Assembly: GCA_964556115.1 (NCBI GenBank)
Contig: CAZKVC010000006.1
Location: 62,001 to 126,000 of the forward strand
From: Parvularcula sp964556115
GTDB lineage: Bacteria; Pseudomonadota; Alphaproteobacteria; Caulobacterales; Parvularculaceae
Length of the DNA: 64,000 bases
Direction: 5' to 3'
Shown: positions 36,318 to 45,597 of the stretch, in pieces
How positions within the stretch are numbered: the first letter of the stretch is position 1
Layout: each line of letters starts with the position of its first letter
Program-made: the position numbers and the translations under genes
The notes under the pieces: model-generated
Told to the model about the DNA's origin: nothing
The model's database searches: none
Seen by the model: only the letters and a program-made list of their open reading frames with translations

Positions 36318-38038
36318 TACGTTCCCCGTTTCTCGTCGGCTTCGGCCTCGATGTCCTGCAGGCACACATCGCCCCGTTCGCGGTCCAAAAAGAGACCGGA
36401 AAGGGCGCGCTCTTCGTAACAGGGCAGGGCGCTCAAGAATTCCTGCGGCATGCCCCACGGCCCGATTTCCCGATAGAGAAGCGCCGTCCGCGGCCCGACA
36501 AAGCGCCAGTGCCACGGCTCGTAGCTGTTCTGACCGGGCAGATAGCTGTTCTCGGGCGGGAAGCTGAGAATGAAGCCGTACTGCCAGGCCTTCTTCTCGA
36601 AACAGGCATAGGCCCGGTCGGTGGCCCGCATGAAACGGCGGTTCACGTCCACATCAACGGCAAGGCCGAGCTGGTGCTCGGAGGTCCCGGGATGCGCCAC
36701 AGTGCCCTTGTCGCCGTTGCGCTGATGCAGGCCCACCTGGGTTGTGTGGCTGCGGTAGGCCGAGCGCAGGGAAAGCCGCTCACCGGGTCCGCTGCAGGCA
36801 TCGAGCAGGCGGTCGAGCTGTTCGGGCATGGACGTGCCGTCGATCGACGCCTTGCGTAGCTGCATTTCCTCGGCATGGGGCGGCTTTGAAAGCGGGACGT
36901 CGAAGCTGACGGCCTTCACGAGATCCGGCGGGACATAGCTGTCGTCGAGGGGAAACTGCGGCGAGACCGGCCGGTTGATATCGAAGAGCCGGTCGCGCGA
37001 ACGGTTCGCGGCGTAACGCTGCGCACCGTAGGCGTCGCGGAAGATCCTTCGCATGTGGCGGTTCAGCGCCTCCGCCTCGGTTAGCCGGCCTTGCCGCTCA
37101 TAGATGCCGGAAAGGAGCCGGATATAGAGGCTGAGCTCCGGATTGTTGGGGCCGCGGGCCCGTTCCTGGGCCTGGAAGACCATCTCGTAGAGCGCCTCGG
37201 CATCGGACAGCCGGTCGATCCGCTCATAGACCGGCGCGAGGAGGAGGGCGGTCTGCACGCTGTCTTCATGGTCTGGACCGAGCTGCTCCATCCGGACCGA
37301 ATAGGCGGCGGCGAGAAGCCCGGCCGCGGCATAGACCCCGTCGGCTTCGAGCGAGTAATAACCGCCTACGGCGGTCATCGCGTCTGCGGCCTTGAGAAGA
37401 TAGGACCTGTCACCGTCGATCGTGCTGGTCTCGCCATCGGCGGGCAGCGCATCGGTGAACCCGGTTCTCAGTCCGTCCACGAGTTCGAGGAACTGATCGT
37501 CGCCCTTGCCCAGAATGACGCTGTTCGAAGTCGCAACCGCATCGCCCGAACGCTCGAGAAAGCGCGCCGCGATGAGGGCGGCCCTGGCGGCGTCCCCTTC
37601 CAGAAGGGCCATCTCGGCGATCCGGCGGCGGATTTCGATACGCTGGTCGTCGGTCAGTCTTCCCGGCGCGGTTTCGCCGAGAATGACTTCATAATGGGTG
37701 ATGGCGCGCTTGCGGCTGCCGCCCCAGTAATGGGCGTCCGCCAGGTCGATCAGCTCGTCGAGCTTGTCCGCCGCCGCGCCGTCCGCCTCGTAGAAATCCT
37801 TGAAATAGCTCTCGCCATAGCGCGCCGCGCGAGCGTGGTGCCCCGCGGCATTCAGTGCCTCGAAACGGCTCCAGGTTGCGGGCGGGTGCATGCTGGTCTG
37901 ATAGGTGAACAGGAGGGCATAGAACGCCCCTGCAACCGCCAGACATACAGCAAGAATATTGCGCCCACGCACCGCCGATACTCTCCCGAGAAGCCCCTTC
38001 GCCTGCACCATCATGACCCGGCGACAGGGTCGGCGCAT
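36317..38038 (-). CDS. TPR protein fused to a VanY-type D-Ala-D-Ala carboxypeptidase
   Basis: A 573-residue envelope protein. An N-terminal membrane anchor (about 28-48) is followed by roughly 300 residues of TPR-like helices (for example DAEALYEMVFQAQERARGPN and LTEAEALNRHMRRIF). The C-terminal M15B peptidase domain has RSAYRSHTTQ, the zinc-binding SEHQLGLAVDVD, and EPWHWRFVG with the second zinc His. It should trim peptidoglycan stem peptides in the periplasm. Most VanY proteins lack the TPR half. Starts at 38014 or 38011 are possible alternatives. The stop overlaps the start of the PleD/PopA-like gene by one base. Confidence 0.85.
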   Translation of the reverse strand: MRRPCRRVMMVQAKGLLGRVSAVRGRNILAVCLAVAGAFYALLFTYQTSMHPPATWSRFEALNAAGHHARAARYGESYFKDFYEADGAAADKLDELIDLADAHYWGGSRKRAITHYEVILGETAPGRLTDDQRIEIRRRIAEMALLEGDAARAALIAARFLERSGDAVATSNSVILGKGDDQFLELVDGLRTGFTDALPADGETSTIDGDRSYLLKAADAMTAVGGYYSLEADGVYAAAGLLAAAYSVRMEQLGPDHEDSVQTALLLAPVYERIDRLSDAEALYEMVFQAQERARGPNNPELSLYIRLLSGIYERQGRLTEAEALNRHMRRIFRDAYGAQRYAANRSRDRLFDINRPVSPQFPLDDSYVPPDLVKAVSFDVPLSKPPHAEEMQLRKASIDGTSMPEQLDRLLDACSGPGERLSLRSAYRSHTTQVGLHQRNGDKGTVAHPGTSEHQLGLAVDVDVNRRFMRATDRAYACFEKKAWQYGFILSFPPENSYLPGQNSYEPWHWRFVGPRTALLYREIGPWGMPQEFLSALPCYEERALSGLFLDRERGDVCLQDIEAEADEKRGT

Positions 38039-38122
38039 CCCTTATATGAAGTAGCGTAAAGGTAGAAACCGAGTCCTGCAACGGGCCGCGCTCACCCTGC
38101 GCCAAAGAAAAGGAACCGATCC

Positions 38123-38854
38123 ATGGCCGAAGGAACAACCGGACGCAGGCGCCTCTATCTCATGCGCCACGGCCATGTGGATTACTTCGCGCCCGGGCTC
38201 ACCGACTTCACCGCCGTCCCGTTGACCGACGAAGGGCGCGGTCAGGCAGAGCGAGCAGGCAAGCTTCTCGCCGGTATCCGGCTGGACCGCAGCTTTCACT
38301 CCGGCCTGCCGCGGACGAAGGAAACGGCCGAGCTGGTCCTCGAAAACGCAAAGATCGACAGCCGGCCCACGGCGCTCCCGGCCTTTGCCGAAATCAGGGG
38401 CGGGAAGGTCGAGGTCGAAACGGCCGAGGAACTCGCCGCACGCCTCGCGTTCAGTTTCGACGACGCCGATGCGCCGGGGGCGTCGTTCCTGCCGGGTGGC
38501 GAGGAATTCGCCGAGGCCGAAAAGCGCATCGTCCGAGGGCTGGACGAGATGCTCTTCGAGCATGCCTGGCGCACCGCGCTGTTGGTCGCTCATGAAGGCG
38601 TGAACCGCATTCTTCTGGCTCACCTGACCGGCGGCGGGCTTGGTGCAGTCAGTCACTTCGAGCAGGACCTCTGCGGCATCAATGTCCTCGACTTCGATAT
38701 CGTGCCGAGTGGCGAGCGGCTAGAGATCGAAAGGGTGATTCTGAAGGCCGTGAATCTGACAGCCCATGACCCGGTGAAGAAGGATCTGCCGCGCACATCC
38801 CTCGAGCATCTCTTCGGTATTGACTTCGGCGGGGCGCGACCACAGCGCCGATAG
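38123..38854 (+). CDS. Histidine phosphatase family protein (phosphoglycerate mutase-like)
   Basis: A 243-residue member of the histidine phosphatase superfamily. The phospho-acceptor His lies in YLMRHGHVDYF near residue 16. LPRTKETAELVLE supplies the second Arg, and LLVAHEGVNRILL the second catalytic His. The 70-residue tail after the core is longer than in simple phosphatases. The substrate may be a sugar phosphate, alpha-ribazole phosphate or another small phosphate; no cobalamin genes are nearby, so I do not name it. It is divergent from the TPR-VanY gene, 84 bases away. Confidence 0.85.
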   Translation: MAEGTTGRRRLYLMRHGHVDYFAPGLTDFTAVPLTDEGRGQAERAGKLLAGIRLDRSFHSGLPRTKETAELVLENAKIDSRPTALPAFAEIRGGKVEVETAEELAARLAFSFDDADAPGASFLPGGEEFAEAEKRIVRGLDEMLFEHAWRTALLVAHEGVNRILLAHLTGGGLGAVSHFEQDLCGINVLDFDIVPSGERLEIERVILKAVNLTAHDPVKKDLPRTSLEHLFGIDFGGARPQRR

Positions 38855-38998
38855 GTCTATCGTACAATCGATGTTGTCGCAAATTATTGGAAGTCGGGCC
38901 CGAGGATGGTCCCTCCTGAATTCGTGAGCATCATTCTTGATTGATCCGCAAGGTTCTCCACGTTACGCCTTATCGAAGAACAACGATGTGGGAACGCC

Positions 38999-41900
38999 AT
39001 GAAACGGACAATCACTTCCAGCGCGCTGGCGCTGGGGCTTCTTTGCGGCGCGGCGAGCGCGGAAACCTTGCTGCTCGGCGATCCGGCGATCAGCGAGGAT
39101 CGCATTGCCTTTACCTATGCCGGCGACATCTGGCTGGCCGATCGCGACGGCACCAATCCGCGGCGGCTGACCTCCGGCCAGGCATCCGAAACCAACCCGG
39201 TCTTCTCGCCGGATGGCAGCCAGATCGCTTTCAACGCAGCCTACGAGAACAATCTCGACGTCTACATCGTCGACGCCGATGGCGGTCAGCCAAAGCGCTT
39301 GACCTACCATCCGTCCGCGGACCACGTGCGCGGCTGGACGCCGGACGGCAGCGTGGTGACTTTCTCTTCGGGCCGGATGGCCAATGACAACCGCGCCACG
39401 AACCAGCTCTACCACGTTTCGATCGAAGGCGGCCTTCCCACCCGGCAAATGGCGGCGCGGTTCTTCCAGGGTCAATATGATGAGAACGGTGAGCAGCTCG
39501 CCTATATCGCTCACGACCCGGCCTATAGCGGCCTGTTCGGCGGCGCTGCCGGCTGGGGCGGTTATCGCGGCGGCACGGCGCCTTCGATCAACATCCTCTC
39601 CGTCGGCGGCGATGACTGGGCGACGATCCCGGGCGACCGCGTCACCGATATCTATCCGATGTGGCACGGCGATGACGTGGTCTTCCTCTCGGACCGCGGA
39701 GATGAAGAGCGCTTCAACCTCTACCGCTACAGCGAAGGCCAGGACGTCGAGCGTCTGACCGACGAAGAGGATTGGGACATCTTCTCCGCCTCGCTTCACG
39801 GCGACACGGTCATCTATGAGGTCGGCGGCCGCCTCAAGCTCTATGACCTCGAAAGCGGGGAGACGACCCCCCTTTCGATCACCATCAAGACCGACCTGCC
39901 CCAGGCCCAGCCCGGCATGCGCGATGCCGCCGGGATGATCACCGATGCGAGCCTGTCGCCCACCGGCAAGCGTGCCGTGCTGACGGCGCGCGGCGATGTC
40001 TTCACCGTGCCCCTCGACGAGGGATCGCCCCGCATCCTGACGCCCGAAGGCGGCGACCGCGCCTATACGGCGATGTGGTCCCCGGACGGCCAGCGGATCA
40101 CCTATGTCCACGACGATGGCGAGAACCAGCGCCTCATCATCCGTCCGCAGGTCTATGACGGGGAAGCCGAACGGGCGAAGATCACCGACGGCATGAAGTT
40201 CATCTCGTCGCTCCTCAAAGGCGACCCTTCGGAGGTGAAGACCTTCGAGCTGGGCGAAGGCTTCAACTTCATTCTCGGCTGGACGCCCAACGGCAAGACC
40301 ATCGTTTTCGAGGACAACGGGCTGAACCTGAATGTTATCGACACGGAAAGCGGGCAGGTCCGCACCCTGACCACCGCCGCCCGCCGGGAAGGCTACGGCG
40401 TTGCAATCTCGCCCGATGGACGCTGGCTGGCCGCGACCGTCGAGCAGCCGAATTTCATGCGCGATCTCGTGCTCTTCGACCTCAACAGCAATGGCCGCAG
40501 CAGCTTCACCGTCTCTGACGGCATTGCCGATGTCGGCTCGCCCGCCTTCAGCCCTGACGGCAAGTATCTTTACTTCACCGCCTCGGTGAACTCCGGCCCG
40601 GCGCAGGTCGGCCTGGACCTTTCTTCACAGGAACAGAATTACCGCGCAGGTATCTACGTCGCCGTGCTGAACGACGAGGACCGTCTTCCGAACGCTGACG
40701 AAAAGGGTGATGAGCCCTATAGCGGCGAGGAAGAGAAATCCGAGGAGGAAGAGAAAGAAGAGCAGGAAAAAGCCAACGAGAACGCCAAGGTCGAGCTCGA
40801 TCGTGACGGCCTCGTGCGCCGCATCGTGGGCCTTCCCGTTCCGGAGGCCGCCTATAGAAGCCTCGAGGTCGCGGCGAATGGCGATGTCCTCTACCTGATG
40901 CAGGAGCAGCCCGGCGCCACCACCCCGCCGCCGGGCACGCCTTACGGTGCCAACAACGCCCTCATGCGTTACTCCATGAAGGACAAGGCAGCGTCCAGCG
41001 TCATGGACGGCGTCGCATCCTTCACGATCAGCAACGACCGCAAGACCGTCCTCGCCTCGAAGGGTAACGGTCAGCTCCTGACCCTTCCGGCCGAAGCGGG
41101 GGGCGAACCGAAGCCCGTCGATACCTCGGGCCTCAAGGTGATGATCGATCCGCGTGAGGAATGGCAGCAGATCTTCAACGATGTGCACCGCATGGAAGAG
41201 GCGTATTTCTACGCCCCGAACATGCATGGCCTCGACTGGGACGCGGTGCGCGAGAAGTATGAGCCCCTCCTCGAGCATGTCGGCCGCCGGGCGGATCTCA
41301 ACAAGGTCCTCGTCCAGATGATCGCCGAGATGCAGGTCGGTCACAACAATGTCGGCGGCGGTGATGGCTATAGCGACAAGGGACCGGGCGTCGGTCTTCT
41401 GGGTGCGGATATCGCCTTCGAGAACGGCGCTCACCGCATCAAGCGGATCTATACCGGAGAGCTCTGGAATCCCTTCATCGAGGCACCCCTTGCCGAGCCG
41501 GGCCTCGACATCGAGGAAGGCGACTACATCCTGACCGTGAACGGACAGCCTCTTGGTGAGAACGACAACATCTTCCAGTACCTTCAGGGCACGACCGGCA
41601 AGCAGATCGCCCTCGGTGTCGCAGACAGCGCTTCGGGCTCCGGTCTGCGGGTGGTAACGGTCAAACCGACGGGCAGCGAGTTCTTCACCCGCCTCTGGTC
41701 CTGGATCGAGGATAACCGCCGTACCGTGGACGAACAATCCGACGGCAAGGTTGGTTATGTCTACATGCGCGATACCACCACGACCGGCTACCGCATGTTC
41801 AACCGCATGTTCTTCCCGCAGACGGACAAGGAAGCGCTGATCATCGACGAACGCGGCAACAATGGCGGTCAGGCTGCGAACTATGTCACCGATGTCCTGA

Positions 41901-42355
41901 AGCGCTCCTACCTCGCAAGCTGGAAGGACCGCCAAGGCGAGATGTGGCAGACCCCGGGCGGTGCCCATTACGGGCCCAAGGTCATGCTGATCGACCAGGA
42001 CGCAGGTTCCGGCGGCGATTTCCTGCCCTATGCCTTCCGCGAGGAAGAGCTTGGGCCGCTGATCGGTACCCGGACGTGGGGCGGTCTCATCGGCATCTAC
42101 GCCAACCCGAACCTGATCGATGGCGGGTTCCTGACCGTTCCGAACTTCCGCTTCATCGACGCCGATGACGAGTGGACGATCGAGAACGAAGGCGTGGCAC
42201 CGGATATCCGTGTCGAACTCAATCCGGTTATCGCGAACGAAGGCCGCGACAGCCAGCTCGAAGCCGGCATCGAAGAAGCGATGAAACGGATCGGCAGCAC
42301 CGAAAGCCCGGTCCCCGATGAGGCGCCGGCTTATCCGACCGAACTCGGACAATAA
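38999..42355 (+). CDS. Exported tricorn-like S41 family peptidase
   Basis: A 1118-residue protease with a signal peptide (cleavage near GAASA-E), so it is periplasmic or secreted, unlike the cytoplasmic archaeal tricorn. The first 560 residues form two beta-propellers rich in SPDG motifs (VFSPDGSQIAF, ISPDGRWLA). A short acidic Glu/Lys linker follows at about 578-600. Then come the tricorn C1 region, a PDZ domain (about 835-875, EEGDYILTVNGQPL), and the S41 catalytic domain with nucleophile Ser1004 in DAGSGGDFLPY. It probably degrades oligopeptides for nutrition. A strong terminator follows. Confidence 0.92.
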   Translation: MKRTITSSALALGLLCGAASAETLLLGDPAISEDRIAFTYAGDIWLADRDGTNPRRLTSGQASETNPVFSPDGSQIAFNAAYENNLDVYIVDADGGQPKRLTYHPSADHVRGWTPDGSVVTFSSGRMANDNRATNQLYHVSIEGGLPTRQMAARFFQGQYDENGEQLAYIAHDPAYSGLFGGAAGWGGYRGGTAPSINILSVGGDDWATIPGDRVTDIYPMWHGDDVVFLSDRGDEERFNLYRYSEGQDVERLTDEEDWDIFSASLHGDTVIYEVGGRLKLYDLESGETTPLSITIKTDLPQAQPGMRDAAGMITDASLSPTGKRAVLTARGDVFTVPLDEGSPRILTPEGGDRAYTAMWSPDGQRITYVHDDGENQRLIIRPQVYDGEAERAKITDGMKFISSLLKGDPSEVKTFELGEGFNFILGWTPNGKTIVFEDNGLNLNVIDTESGQVRTLTTAARREGYGVAISPDGRWLAATVEQPNFMRDLVLFDLNSNGRSSFTVSDGIADVGSPAFSPDGKYLYFTASVNSGPAQVGLDLSSQEQNYRAGIYVAVLNDEDRLPNADEKGDEPYSGEEEKSEEEEKEEQEKANENAKVELDRDGLVRRIVGLPVPEAAYRSLEVAANGDVLYLMQEQPGATTPPPGTPYGANNALMRYSMKDKAASSVMDGVASFTISNDRKTVLASKGNGQLLTLPAEAGGEPKPVDTSGLKVMIDPREEWQQIFNDVHRMEEAYFYAPNMHGLDWDAVREKYEPLLEHVGRRADLNKVLVQMIAEMQVGHNNVGGGDGYSDKGPGVGLLGADIAFENGAHRIKRIYTGELWNPFIEAPLAEPGLDIEEGDYILTVNGQPLGENDNIFQYLQGTTGKQIALGVADSASGSGLRVVTVKPTGSEFFTRLWSWIEDNRRTVDEQSDGKVGYVYMRDTTTTGYRMFNRMFFPQTDKEALIIDERGNNGGQAANYVTDVLKRSYLASWKDRQGEMWQTPGGAHYGPKVMLIDQDAGSGGDFLPYAFREEELGPLIGTRTWGGLIGIYANPNLIDGGFLTVPNFRFIDADDEWTIENEGVAPDIRVELNPVIANEGRDSQLEAGIEEAMKRIGSTESPVPDEAPAYPTELGQ

Positions 42356-42363
42356 GATCCAAG

Positions 42364-42392
42364 ACGGCGCCGGACCTTCCGGCGCCGTTTTT
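42364..42392. terminator. Intrinsic terminator between tricorn-like gene and MBL gene
   Basis: ACGGCGCCGGA (42364-42374) and TCCGGCGCCGT (42378-42388) form an 11-pair stem with a three-base loop, followed by TTTTT (42388-42392). It ends the + strand protease gene. On the other strand the A-poor flank makes it weaker for the MBL operon. Confidence 0.88.
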
Positions 42393-42400
42393 CATGTCGG

Positions 42401-43234
42401 CTAACCCTTAGCCTCGATGATGAGCCCATCATGGGCCGGAGTAACATGTTCGGGGGTCTCTGCCGCCACCGTCTCGTAGTTCATCACCACATGCAAATTG
42501 GTGAGAACCCCCCTTCTCACCCGCGCGCGGTCCAGGAACTCCAGCGCCTTGACCAGATGCAGGTGGCTGACATGCGGCCGGTACTGCAGGGCGTCGATGA
42601 TCCAGACATCGGCCCCCTCCACCACCGACCAGCTTTCAGGGTAAAGATCGTTGAGATCGGCCGAATAGGCGATCGGCCCGCAACAAAAGCCGTGGGAGGG
42701 CACCTCCCCATGGTGCTGGAGAAACGGTGTGAGCGGAATGCTGCCGCTCGGACCGTCAATCGTCACGGTCTCGCCGTCTTCCGGCAGAGGCAGACGTTCA
42801 AGGACTGGCGGATAGCCCGAACCTTCGAGCTGCTCGAACGCATAGCGGAACCGCTCGGGCAGGATCGGCGCGGTGCGGTCCGACAGGTAGACCGGAACAC
42901 GCTTCATTCTGTTGATCGCCACCACGCGCAGGTCGTCGATACCGTGGGTTTGGTCGGCGTGGTCATGAGTGATTGCCACGGCGTCGACATGCGGAATCGC
43001 ATTATCGATGAGCTGTGTGCGCATGTCCGGGGAGGTATCGATGAGAAGTGTGGTCAGCTCGCCCTCGAAAGTACCGCGCTCATTGGCACGCTGAATGACG
43101 ACCGAACATCGGCTGCGGCGGTTGCGCGGGTCGCTCGGGTCGCAATCACCCCAATTGCCGCGTCCATCCTCTCCGCCGATGCGGGGCACGCCGCCAGAGC
43201 TGCCGCAGCCAAGAATGATGGCGCGCAGCTTCAT
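42401..43234 (-). CDS. MBL fold metallo-hydrolase, PhnP-like
   Basis: A 277-residue metallo-beta-lactamase fold protein. It begins ILGCGSSGGVPRIGG, followed by a Cys/Asp-rich segment (GDCDPSDPRNRRSRCS) typical of this branch. The metal motif reads ITHDHADQTHGIDDLR. The usual HxHxDH has Gln in the last position. QHHGEVPSHGF and a late TNLHVVMNY supply further ligands. Related proteins are phosphodiesterases or PqqB-like enzymes; the substrate is unknown here. It is the last gene of the long reverse operon, with an ATGA overlap with tatD. Confidence 0.88.
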   Translation of the reverse strand: MKLRAIILGCGSSGGVPRIGGEDGRGNWGDCDPSDPRNRRSRCSVVIQRANERGTFEGELTTLLIDTSPDMRTQLIDNAIPHVDAVAITHDHADQTHGIDDLRVVAINRMKRVPVYLSDRTAPILPERFRYAFEQLEGSGYPPVLERLPLPEDGETVTIDGPSGSIPLTPFLQHHGEVPSHGFCCGPIAYSADLNDLYPESWSVVEGADVWIIDALQYRPHVSHLHLVKALEFLDRARVRRGVLTNLHVVMNYETVAAETPEHVTPAHDGLIIEAKG

Positions 43235-44010
43235 GGCCGCGGGGCCCGTTTGAAGAGCTTGAAATAGTTCTCCGTGGTCGCCCGCTCGAGCGTCTCGACA
43301 TCCTCCCCGCGGATCTCCGCCAGCTTGATGCCGACCTCAGGAAGATAGGCAGGCTCGTTGCGCCGTCCCCGGTGCGGTACCGGCGCGAGATAGGGGCAGT
43401 CCGTTTCGATCAGTAAGCGGTCGAGCGGCACTTCCATGGCGCGTGCCCTGACATCGTCTGCCTTCTTGAAGGTGACGATGCCGGAGAATGCCACATATCC
43501 GCCCATTTCAAGCCCCGCCTGCATCAGCTTCGCACCCGAGGTGTAACAGTGAAGAAGCAGCGGAAACGGTTTTCGTCCGTAGGCCGCTTCCAGCATCGCC
43601 TGCATGTCGTCGTCCGCGTTGCGCGTGTGAACGATCAGCGGGAGCTGGGTTTCCTGGCTCGCTTCGATATGGGCCGCGAAGACCTTCTTCTGCGCGGCGC
43701 GGTCCGAATATTCGTAGTGGTAATCGAGGCCGCATTCACCGATCCCGACGACTTTTCCAGGCGCTGCCAGCTCGATCAGGTCCTCGGTGGTCAGGTCCTC
43801 GAAATCCTTGGCGTGGTGGGGATGGACACCGACGCTGCGGGTGAAGGCCGGGTCCCGCTCCGCGAGCGCCGCGATGGCCGGTATGCTTTCGAGCCGGTCG
43901 GAGATCATCAGCATGGCGCCGATACCGGCTTCCTTGGCACGCTGAATGACCTCGGTCAGATCCTCTTCGTAACGCTCTCCATGCAGATTGACGTGGCTAT
44001 CGACCCACAT
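43231..44010 (-). CDS. TatD family metal-dependent hydrolase
   Basis: A 259-residue TIM-barrel nuclease of the TatD family, implicated in 3'-5' DNA trimming, repair and proofreading. Metal ligands seen are His6 in DSHVNLH, the Glu in VGIGECGLDYHY, His in LIVHTRNADDD, His in LLHCYTSGA and Asp in IETDCPYLAPVPHRG. The first motif is normally HxH; here the second His is Asn8. It starts two bases after holB. The methionyl-tRNA synthetase gene metG, often found between holB and tatD in alphaproteobacteria, is absent. Confidence 0.92.
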   Translation of the reverse strand: MWVDSHVNLHGERYEEDLTEVIQRAKEAGIGAMLMISDRLESIPAIAALAERDPAFTRSVGVHPHHAKDFEDLTTEDLIELAAPGKVVGIGECGLDYHYEYSDRAAQKKVFAAHIEASQETQLPLIVHTRNADDDMQAMLEAAYGRKPFPLLLHCYTSGAKLMQAGLEMGGYVAFSGIVTFKKADDVRARAMEVPLDRLLIETDCPYLAPVPHRGRRNEPAYLPEVGIKLAEIRGEDVETLERATTENYFKLFKRAPRP

Positions 44011-44012
44011 GA

Positions 44013-44981
44013 CTATGCGCGCTCCATGGCGTTGCGAATGGCGAGACCGGCGAGATAGACCGTCTGCGTTCTGTCGGCAGTGCCTGCATTGGCGAACAGG
44101 CTGCTCACCTCGTCATGGGCGGCAAGATAGCGGCGTTTCTCGCCATCCCCTGCCTTCGGGTCGGTCAGTGAGCGCCGCAGCCGGGCAACGATCAGGCGCT
44201 GCGCTTCCTCCGCCAGTCTTTCGGTGTCCCGGGCAGCGAACTTTCGCGCCGCGGCGAGAAGGTCGGCCTTGCCCGCAACGGCCCTGTCGAAGCTGTCCGC
44301 GAGCTTTGCCGCCTCCTGTTCTTCGCCCACGAGAAGCCGCAGCGCATAGCCGGGCGCGCCGCTGCTCTGCCGCGCCGCTTCAGCGGCGACAGCGGCAGGC
44401 TCGCCGGTCTTTTTCGACAGCCAGGATGCCAGCGCGTCTTCGGCAACGGGGCGCAAGGTGATCTTGCGGCAACGGCTGCGAAGCGTGGGGAGAAGCAGTG
44501 ACGGTGCCCGCGACAGAAGGAAGAGCGCAGCGCCCTGCGGCGGCTCTTCGAGAAGCTTGAGAAGGCTGTTCGCAGCTGACCGCCCGAGCTCATCGGCAAG
44601 GTCGACGATGACGATAGACCGTCCACTGACGGAACGCTGATGCATCCTTGCGATGACCTCGCGGACCTGATCGACGCTGATGTCCTGGCGAAGCTTGCCG
44701 GTCTTTTCGTTCTCGGTCCGCCGCAGCACGCGCAGATCCGGGTGGCTGCCCGCGGCAATCATCGCCCGCACCTTGGGGTCGGTTTCACCAAGGCGTTCGC
44801 CGCCGCTCAGCACGGTCATCGCCAGAAGATAGGCGAGGCTCGCCTTCCCTGCCCCGTCCGGTCCTGTCAGGATGAAGCCGCCGCGCGCCGCGTCCTGCTG
44901 CAGGACCTGCTCGATAGCGAGGCGGGTGCGCGGCGCGGCGAGGAAATCCTCGATCTGTTCAGGCGGAAGGAGCGTCTCCAT
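44013..44981 (-). CDS. holB: DNA polymerase III subunit delta' HolB
   Basis: A 322-residue clamp-loader subunit that works with gamma/tau and delta to load the beta clamp. The AAA+ core has a P-loop FILTGPDGAGKASLAYLLA, the helix containing RSAANSLLKLLEEPP typical of delta', and the sensor segment LLPTLRSRCRKI with the SRC motif. The C-terminal helical collar is less conserved. The start overlaps the end of tmk by 23 bases, a common arrangement for this pair. Confidence 0.92.
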   Translation of the reverse strand: METLLPPEQIEDFLAAPRTRLAIEQVLQQDAARGGFILTGPDGAGKASLAYLLAMTVLSGGERLGETDPKVRAMIAAGSHPDLRVLRRTENEKTGKLRQDISVDQVREVIARMHQRSVSGRSIVIVDLADELGRSAANSLLKLLEEPPQGAALFLLSRAPSLLLPTLRSRCRKITLRPVAEDALASWLSKKTGEPAAVAAEAARQSSGAPGYALRLLVGEEQEAAKLADSFDRAVAGKADLLAAARKFAARDTERLAEEAQRLIVARLRRSLTDPKAGDGEKRRYLAAHDEVSSLFANAGTADRTQTVYLAGLAIRNAMERA

Positions 44982-45597
44982 CGCCCGGTCCTAGCAGGGC
45001 GGGGAGGCGAAGGTGAACCGCCTTGCGGATGTCTTTTGTCACAGTGGCGATGTCCTGCGCCGCATCGACCACGACAACGCGCTCGGGCTCGGCATCGGCG
45101 ATCGCGAGGAAGGCTTGCCGGACCCCTTCGTGATAGGCGAGGCCCTTGCGCTCGAACCGGTCTGCGGCGCCGCGTGCCTTGGCCCTCGCAAGCCCTGTTT
45201 CCGCCGGAAGGTCCAGAAGCATGGTCAGCTCCGGCATCCGGCTGACCACGGCCCTGTGAAGCGGCTCCAGGATCTCCTCGCCGACCACCGCCTGATAGGC
45301 GCGGGTCGAGTCGAAAAACCGGTCGCAGAGTACCACCTCCCCGCGCCCCAAAGCCGGGAGGATCGTCTGCCGCAAATGGGCGTCGCGCGCCGCGTTCATC
45401 AGAAGCGCTTCGGCCAGCGGGCTCCAGTTCCTGCCAGGCGAGAGAAGCAGCTCACGCAGGGCCTCCGCCTCCTCCGCGCCGCCGGGCTCGCGGGTCAGGG
45501 TGACCTCGTGACCCGCTTCGCGCAGCGCGGCTGCGAGGGCCTTGATCTGCGTGCTCTTGCCTGCGCCTTCGGGACCTTCGAAGGTAATGAAGGTCAC
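44959..45597 (-). CDS. tmk: Thymidylate kinase
   Basis: A 212-residue P-loop kinase phosphorylating dTMP to dTDP. Walker A is FEGPEGAGKSTQIK, the DRF motif occurs in LCDRFFDSTRAYQ, and ARGAADRFERKG is the lid. TREPGG follows the first helix as in other bacterial enzymes. It overlaps dacC upstream (ATGA) and holB downstream, inside the reverse envelope/replication operon. Confidence 0.96.
   Translation of the reverse strand: MTFITFEGPEGAGKSTQIKALAAALREAGHEVTLTREPGGAEEAEALRELLLSPGRNWSPLAEALLMNAARDAHLRQTILPALGRGEVVLCDRFFDSTRAYQAVVGEEILEPLHRAVVSRMPELTMLLDLPAETGLARAKARGAADRFERKGLAYHEGVRQAFLAIADAEPERVVVVDAAQDIATVTKDIRKAVHLRLPALLGPGDGDAPSA

Noticed and set aside
40625..42352. Long antisense frame over the tricorn-like gene
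   Set aside because: It is a shadow of a well-supported gene and its composition mirrors the sense codons.
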